A stretch of DNA of 64,000 nucleotides from Siphonodentalium dalli (Eukaryota; Mollusca; Scaphopoda; Gadilida; Siphonodentaliidae), in the NCBI GenBank assembly GCA_032622095.1, contig CP136063.1:67845897-67909896 (forward strand). Direction: 5' to 3'. This document shows positions 61,201-64,000 of this stretch, one piece after another. Position 1 is the first letter of the stretch. Every line of letters begins with the position of its first letter. The notes under the pieces are model-generated. The model saw nothing but the letters and a program-made list of their open reading frames with translations. It was not told where the DNA came from and did no database searches. A program made the position numbers and the translations under genes.

Positions 61201-63267
61201 TTTAAGCCCACCCATATCTTTTGACCAAATTCCATGCACAGGGGTATATTCGTGTTTAAGCCCACCCCATATTTTGTTAAATTTCAGCGGTGGTAAGTAA
61301 TTATTTGCTAATGATACTTCCCAAATAAATAATTCCAATATATAACGGGAAGAATATTCACAAACGATCGGTGACGGCGAGAATGCCACGAAAAATGGAA
61401 AGTTATACTTCGTAGGTAAGTGATAATAATATATAAAATAAAATAAAGTGAATCTTAAAATCTCATTTGTTTATTCAATTATACTTCCTGGGGGAAACCA
61501 AACGTCGACAGACATCAAACCCACTCGCTAACGGCGTATATCTGAGAACGCGGTAAACATCAATCACTTCAAAGAATCACGTGCGTGCATCGCACACATG
61601 CCAACAACAGTACTGTAAAAACATATTCTTTGTATGTCGGTATGTTCCTACATGTGGCCAAACACAAAAAGAACTCATTCCCTGGTTATGTAAACACACG
61701 GTGGGTATAATAATGGGGCAGAAGGGGCACTTGTCATTCAACAACAACAACAGCACAAGATGCCTTCAAAAAAAGAGATACCGATTTCGTATTGGTACCC
61801 GGTGGTTAGTATATAATAATCATTATTTAAAATTTTTAAACTGCTATTTTTCACGTTTTACGGTATAGTCTATAGTATAAACATTAATCTGTGTCAACGG
61901 TTTGGGAGCGATGACTCTAAACATTAAAACACGTGTTTTTTTGTATACGTATTTACAACGTCATTTCGTTAATTAACTAGACTCACGGGCTTTGTTAAAT
62001 TGGTCACTATTGTATTGTAACATCTTTGTAGACAACGGGCCATGAATAGAGCACTGGGTTCATTGTTATCCTAATCGGATTAAGTCGCTCTCTTATATGT
62101 TGCATAATATTTCCCTGTACAATTTTCTGACATTTTTTAATTATCTGAACATTGATATAAACTATAGATAATAACTATAGATATAGACTATAGATAGTGG
62201 ATTTACCCAACTGTCTGAAATGGCAGAAAAATCCGATGACCCATGATGCTTACAAATTGTCATTTATGGGAATTTTGGGCAATAAAACAAGACAACAAGT
62301 AATATTTTAATATACACATAAAAATGAAACAAATACTTTCTCAAAGTAACTTATACTTAACTTTATTTAATCTGGAAGACGTGTATATTTCACCGAAACT
62401 CTGCTGGATCGACTTTATTTTTTCTTCAGTTTTACTGTCCCGATTTCTTGGGATTTTTGGTTTGCAAAGGGTCATATTCGGGTTTAAGCCCACTTGGATT
62501 TTTGAGCTCAAATAAAACAAAGGCCCCTTGGGCCTAAACGCGGGTCAGTACGGTAAGCATCATGTAACAAAAGTAATCTGATTTTGATATGTTGGACTGA
62601 TATCTATAAATGTGTAGGTCTGATGTCGTAAAATAATGTGACTTTTCCCACCAGGTGTATCTCCAACAAACACTCAAGGTTACACTATGTGCGCTAAACT
62701 TGGCCAATAACTATGCTAAATGAGTCTATGACTTATCTCACAGGCAGTCTAAAACAAATACAGTAATGCCCTAAGTAATCGACTCCTCAGCCACAGCAGA
62801 ATTATGGGTAACTTTTCAGGATTTAGTCGGAAATATGGCTTGTTGCCATTACTCATGGAATAATCCATTCAGCAAATAATGGGTCAAGTCAGCATATTAG
62901 TTAGCCCTTTCATGATGGGAGGTGCGCTGGAGCAGCATTAAAGATCCTGTGCCAGTGCATTCTCTTATATAAGCGAGTCTCCCATAGGCTTACCAAGGTC
63001 AAGGTAAATATTGTTAGGCCAATGCATTCTCTAATATATGGGAGGCGCCCTATGGCTATTGGCACAGGGTTTTCGCAAACTTTCAAGACGCTCCAGGTAT
63101 GGAAGGGTTAAGCCAAAATATAATCAAATGTGATAGAAAATTTAAATAAATTAATTTACCTAGACCAAGGCATGCAGCCATCTGTCCACACAGCTCTGGC
63201 GTGGGTTTGACGATACCAAGTGTTGCAGCAATACCAGCTGAAACTCCCATCATTCCAAGTGTATTTC
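46123..63267 (-). CDS. NNT: NAD(P) transhydrogenase, mitochondrial, 3' part (7 exons)
   Basis: Inner-membrane enzyme that uses the proton gradient to drive hydride transfer from NADH to NADP+, supplying mitochondrial NADPH. Seven exons with GT-AG borders join without frame break to about 438 codons ending at TAA 46125-46123. That is roughly the last 40 percent of an animal NNT (about 1,080 aa). The first four exons give the later transmembrane helices of domain II. The last three give domain III, with the NADP(H) motif [13 protein letters not shown], then [19 protein letters not shown] and [16 protein letters not shown]. Domain I and the mitochondrial leader are beyond the right edge. The introns are 0.6-5.2 kb and full of MITEs. 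Confidence 0.96.
46515..46765. mobile_element. TTAA element, family B, beside NNT terminal exon
   Basis: Ends TTAACCCTTTGAGTGCCAGG and CCTGGCACTCAAAGTGTTAA with the core palindrome on the left. It is the reverse orientation of the copy at 46943. Confidence 0.93.
46943..47186. mobile_element. TTAA element, family B, inverted partner
   Basis: Ends TTAACCCTTTGAGTGCCAGG and CCAGGCACTCAAAGGGTTAA with the core palindrome on the right. With 46515-46765 it forms a 670-bp inverted pair around 177 bp of other DNA. Confidence 0.93.
47251..48161. mobile_element. Non-autonomous hAT-like element in NNT intron
   Basis: Ends TAGTGTTGAAACGACTAGT and TAGTCGATTAATCATTTCAACCCTA (imperfect). Flanks GCCATAAG and GTCATAAG give a 7/8 matching 8-bp duplication inside a CCATAAGGAG repeat unit. 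No long frame inside. Confidence 0.82.
48165..48690. repeat. Dispersed repeat, three units, split by a hAT-like insertion
   Basis: Continues the unit that starts near 47187. Words seen are GCTATCACCGGGAAACC, GCGGACGGAACCCAAATTCG and AAAGTTATCATCCGG, with a GACAGATGGACAGAC tail. Confidence 0.75.
48733..49116. repeat. G-rich minisatellite, about 24-bp unit
   Basis: About 16 copies of GGTATAGTAAGGACTATACA separated by G-runs of 3 to 12. Each unit holds the palindromic arms TATAGT and ACTATA. It lies in the last NNT intron; on the NNT sense strand the runs are C. Confidence 0.9.
49215..50430. repeat. Tandem repeat of about 160 bp, 7 units
   Basis: The word GACTCGTTCCCAT recurs at 49303, 49466, 49621, 49786, 49950, 50111 and 50260, 149-165 bp apart. 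Each unit has AAATCCAAGATGGCTGCTGG, then GGCCGAATGACCCC, TTCATGA-GATC and CGACCTGTAGCCCGCGCC. The array ends in GACGGACACACGC, as related dispersed repeats do. It lies in the last NNT intron. Confidence 0.9.
50488..50770 (-). repeat. Older copies of the NNT exon-end minisatellite
   Basis: Three to four diverged or truncated copies of the same 94-bp unit (starts near 50488, 50551 partial, 50620 and 50723). A TTAA element inserted at 50824-51223 separates them from the fresh copies. Point changes and deletions are more frequent than in the block next to the exon. Confidence 0.8.
50824..51223. mobile_element. TTAA element, family A, in NNT intron
   Basis: Full-length TTAACCCTTTACCCAACA to TTGGGTAAAGGGTTAA, two inverted core palindromes. 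It splits the NNT-derived 94-bp minisatellite into an old and a young part. Confidence 0.93.
51264..51515 (-). repeat. 94-bp minisatellite built from NNT exon end and splice donor
   Basis: Copies begin at 51270, 51364 and (the real exon end) 51458, exactly 94 bp apart. Each unit holds about 51 nt of exon coding for [16 protein letters not shown], the donor GTATGAC and a short ATAG-rich stretch. None carries an acceptor. Copies nearest the exon are almost identical to it. Confidence 0.9.
51463..51674 (-). CDS. NNT: NNT exon (domain III), source of a minisatellite
   Basis: Acceptor CACATAG, donor CACAG|GTATGA, 212 nt. It encodes [37 protein letters not shown] and [16 protein letters not shown]. 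The last 51 nt plus the donor are repeated in tandem in the following intron. An in-frame TGA follows the donor at once (GTA TGA), so any failure to splice here gives a stop one codon later. Confidence 0.96.
51760..52174. mobile_element. TTAA element, family B, upstream of an NNT exon
   Basis: Ends TTAACCCTTTCAGTGCCA and TGGCACTGAAAGGGTTAA. Nearly collinear with 16457-16895, including the AAGCATGCTATAGCGAATTT block. It starts 86 bp before the NNT exon at 51674. Confidence 0.93.
52690..52816. mobile_element. hAT-type MITE, right part lost
   Basis: GAATGAGGTCCCCAGAGGG palindrome ending CCTCATTCTGCTTAGG, then a second repeat fragment with ATTAATCG/CGATTAAT motifs (52818-52895). Confidence 0.82.
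53011..53275 (-). CDS. NNT: NNT exon (domain III, NADP(H) binding)
   Basis: Acceptor GATTGCAG, donor GCTG|GTTAGT, 265 nt, 88 whole codons plus one base. It encodes [30 protein letters not shown], the dinucleotide fingerprint [19 protein letters not shown] and RFGIHPVAG. This is the Rossmann-like start of domain III, which faces the matrix. Confidence 0.96.
53440..54500. repeat. Scattered units of the dispersed repeat in an NNT intron
   Basis: Single units at about 53465-53590, 54270-54385 and 54400-54490 share ATAACTC, CCATATTCGAACTCGA and CACATACCAA. Nothing coding is visible between them. Confidence 0.6.
54965..55363. mobile_element. TTAA element, family A, in NNT intron
   Basis: Full length. 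Its right TTAA (55360-55363) is also the left TTAA of a family C element. Confidence 0.93.
55360..55588. mobile_element. Family C element, right end lost, joined to family A
   Basis: TTAACACTTCCACGACTGGAG start shares its TTAA with the preceding element. It ends at GGATCTTTAATGCTGCACCA. Confidence 0.85.
55736..55887 (-). CDS. NNT: NNT exon (end of domain II)
   Basis: Acceptor TGCTTCAG, donor CAAA|GTAAGT, 152 nt. It encodes [20 protein letters not shown], then [20 protein letters not shown] ending in [17 protein letters not shown] and [12 protein letters not shown] are nearly invariant in the family; the last helix leads into the domain II-III linker. Confidence 0.96.
56567..56820. mobile_element. 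hAT-type MITE, double palindrome
   Basis: 254 bp, CAAGCCTTGAAATAG to CTATTTCAAGGCTTG, holding two copies of the AGGTCCCC palindrome joined by CTTACACCTCAG. Perfect GAATCAAA duplication at 56559-56566 and 56821-56828. Confidence 0.96.
57308..57443. mobile_element. Mariner-like MITE, shortened right arm
   Basis: CAGTAATGCTCTAAGTAATC start and AAGTCGATTACTTAGAGCATTACTG end (overlapping words), TA on both sides. The inner part of the right arm is deleted. Confidence 0.87.
57444..59115. other. NNT intron, nothing recognised
   Basis: Contains poly-A/T tracts and a short direct repeat (GTTCACTGTGGATCTATTCC near 58787 and its relative near 58872), which explains the local frame at 58659-58868. Confidence 0.5.
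59116..59536. mobile_element. TTAA element, family A, left palindrome cut
   Basis: Both TTAACCCTTTACCCAACA-type ends are present. The left core palindrome stops after GCGAGTCGACCATGCATT; the right one is complete. It ends 38 bp from the NNT donor at 59574. Confidence 0.9.
59574..59762 (-). CDS. NNT: NNT exon (domain II membrane helices)
   Basis: Acceptor AAATTTCAG, donor GGAG|GTTAGT, 189 nt. It encodes [20 protein letters not shown], then a helix ending in [23 protein letters not shown] and [15 protein letters not shown] (with the next exon) are family signatures. Confidence 0.95.
60161..60266. mobile_element. Half of a family B foldback element
   Basis: AACCCTTTCAGTGCCAAGTC through ATAATGTGATACATTGATGG matches one arm and the loop of 37723-37916. 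The second arm is missing. Confidence 0.85.
60351..60596 (-). CDS. NNT: NNT exon (domain II membrane helices)
   Basis: Acceptor AATCTGCAG, donor CAAG|GTTAGA, 246 nt. It encodes [20 protein letters not shown], an acidic loop FATDPSAG, then [26 protein letters not shown] and the GG-FTGSL helix are diagnostic for the transhydrogenase proton channel domain. Confidence 0.95.
60789..61024. mobile_element. hAT-type MITE, right half of the long form
   Basis: Begins at the internal CTATATCCCCAAATTGGCAG block and ends AAATGACAGGCACACTG. Matches the right halves of 22823-23590 and 45198-45643. Confidence 0.85.
61166..62555. mobile_element. 1.4-kb TA-flanked element with CCGTACTGACCCG ends
   Basis: TACCGTACTGACCCG at the left pairs with CGGGTCAGTACGGTA at the right. 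Subterminal GTGTTTAAGCCCAC words occur at both ends in opposite directions. No frame longer than about 95 codons and none recognisable, so it is non-autonomous or fully decayed. Confidence 0.82.
62761..62850. mobile_element. Mariner-like MITE, left arm only
   Basis: CAGTAATGCCCTAAGTAATC through ATGGCTTGTTGCCATT; the other arm is missing. Confidence 0.82.
62901..63111. mobile_element. TTAA element, family C
   Basis: TTAGCCCTTTCATGATGGGAG to CCAGGTATGGAAGGGTTAA. The palindromes are reduced and the right hairpin is mostly deleted. It ends 49 bp from the NNT donor at 63160. Confidence 0.87.
63160..63267 (-). CDS. NNT: NNT exon (domain II membrane helix), first in window
   Basis: Acceptor TTTCTTGCAG, donor CTAG|GTAAAT, 108 nt, phase 1 to phase 1. 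It encodes [20 protein letters not shown] then [16 protein letters not shown]. The first part is a hydrophobic helix; it joins the next exon as [13 protein letters not shown]. Confidence 0.9.
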
Positions 63268-63344
63268 CTGCAAGAAAAATGTCATATAAATTCAAATCCC
63301 ATAAACTGAACTGTTGATAGCTACAATTTGCATCCTTGAAAGTT

Positions 63345-63682
63345 TTAACCCTTTACCCAACAGAATGGCCCTATGCCAATGCATTCTCTTATATATGCAA
63401 GTCGACCATAGGTCGCCTCGCATATATAAGAGAATGCATTGGCTTAACACATTTTTTTAGGCCAATGCATTCTCTTATATATGCGAGGCGACCTATGGTC
63501 GACTCGCATATATAAGAGAATGCATTGGCACAGGGTATAACTGTAACTATCACAATGTGGTCAAGGAGCCGGTTCCAATGATATCCATATTTGTATGGTT
63601 CTATTGAGACAGACCGAAGATATTTTAGGCTGTTGAAGCTTTATTTGGCCGGTTTTGGCCGGTTTGTTGGGTAAAGGGTTAA
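63345..63682. mobile_element. TTAA element, family A, short spacer
   Basis: Both ends are present. The two palindromes are separated only by CTTAACACATTTTTTTAGG, so the long AT spacer is deleted. It lies 78 bp upstream of an NNT exon. Confidence 0.93.
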
Positions 63683-64000
63683 ACATACCAACAGACGATT
63701 ACATTCATGAGGTTATTGTAATTCCAAGCCAGGTTGGAGACAAGTTCCTCGACAACAATCACAATATAAGGATTCTTGCCGTAATTTGAAACATGTGGGA
63801 TGTTTCTAGATCATGCCATGAATCTCTACTCTGGATAACGCCCGTAGAGATCATATTCCAACAGTAAAAAACCTTGTAACTTTTTGAAGTTTTGACAGGG
63901 AACCTTATAGAGTCGAAAAATAACGCGGGGAATATATTTCTTAGTTGTTATCTGTTCCTTAATAATTTACTTCACTATAGGTGAATGTCTCAACTTAAAA

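Overview
The window is 64 kb of AT-rich, intron-containing animal nuclear DNA. It looks like a marine lophotrochozoan, most likely a mollusc and perhaps a bivalve. That assignment is inference. It rests on gene structure (short GT-AG exons separated by kilobase introns), a degenerate 'ccataactc / tcatccggaaacc / cgaacttgacctgta' repeat that I associate with mollusc genomes, and a very high load of non-autonomous DNA transposons. There are no bacterial operons, rRNA genes, tRNA genes or CRISPR arrays.

Two real host genes can be read exon by exon, both on the minus strand. The first is a complete typical 2-Cys peroxiredoxin (five coding exons between 30302 and 19141, 194 codons, both catalytic cysteines and the GGLG/YF motifs present). 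The second is the 3' 40 percent of the mitochondrial proton-pumping NAD(P) transhydrogenase NNT (seven exons from 63267 down to the stop at 46123). These cover the end of the membrane domain and the whole NADP(H)-binding domain; the 5' exons lie beyond the right edge. NNT makes mitochondrial NADPH and peroxiredoxins spend thioredoxin/NADPH reducing power on peroxides, so the two are related in metabolism, but nothing in the sequence shows co-regulation.

Layout: 1-7.9 kb holds repeats, one candidate exon (1874-2002) and a frameshifted SWIM-type zinc-finger reading frame (7500 down to about 7047). 7.98-15.06 kb is a 35-bp satellite of about 200 units. 15-19 kb holds MITEs (short non-autonomous transposons). 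19.1-30.3 kb is the peroxiredoxin gene, with MITEs and a possible plus-strand spliced transcript in its first coding intron. 32.8-36.4 kb is a 3.6-kb terminal-inverted-repeat element carrying broken reading frames of a widespread uncharacterised transposase-like protein. 36.4-46 kb holds foldback elements and a segmental duplication. 46.1-63.3 kb is NNT with MITE-filled introns, a G-rich minisatellite, a 160-bp tandem repeat and a 94-bp minisatellite made from an NNT exon end plus its splice donor. 61.2-62.6 kb is a 1.4-kb TA-flanked element.

The most unusual feature is a set of elements ending in TTAA-CCCTTT (piggyBac-like). At least four different sets of outer ends enclose the same double-palindrome core. 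Two places in the window supply a paralogous unoccupied site that proves the TTAA target duplication.
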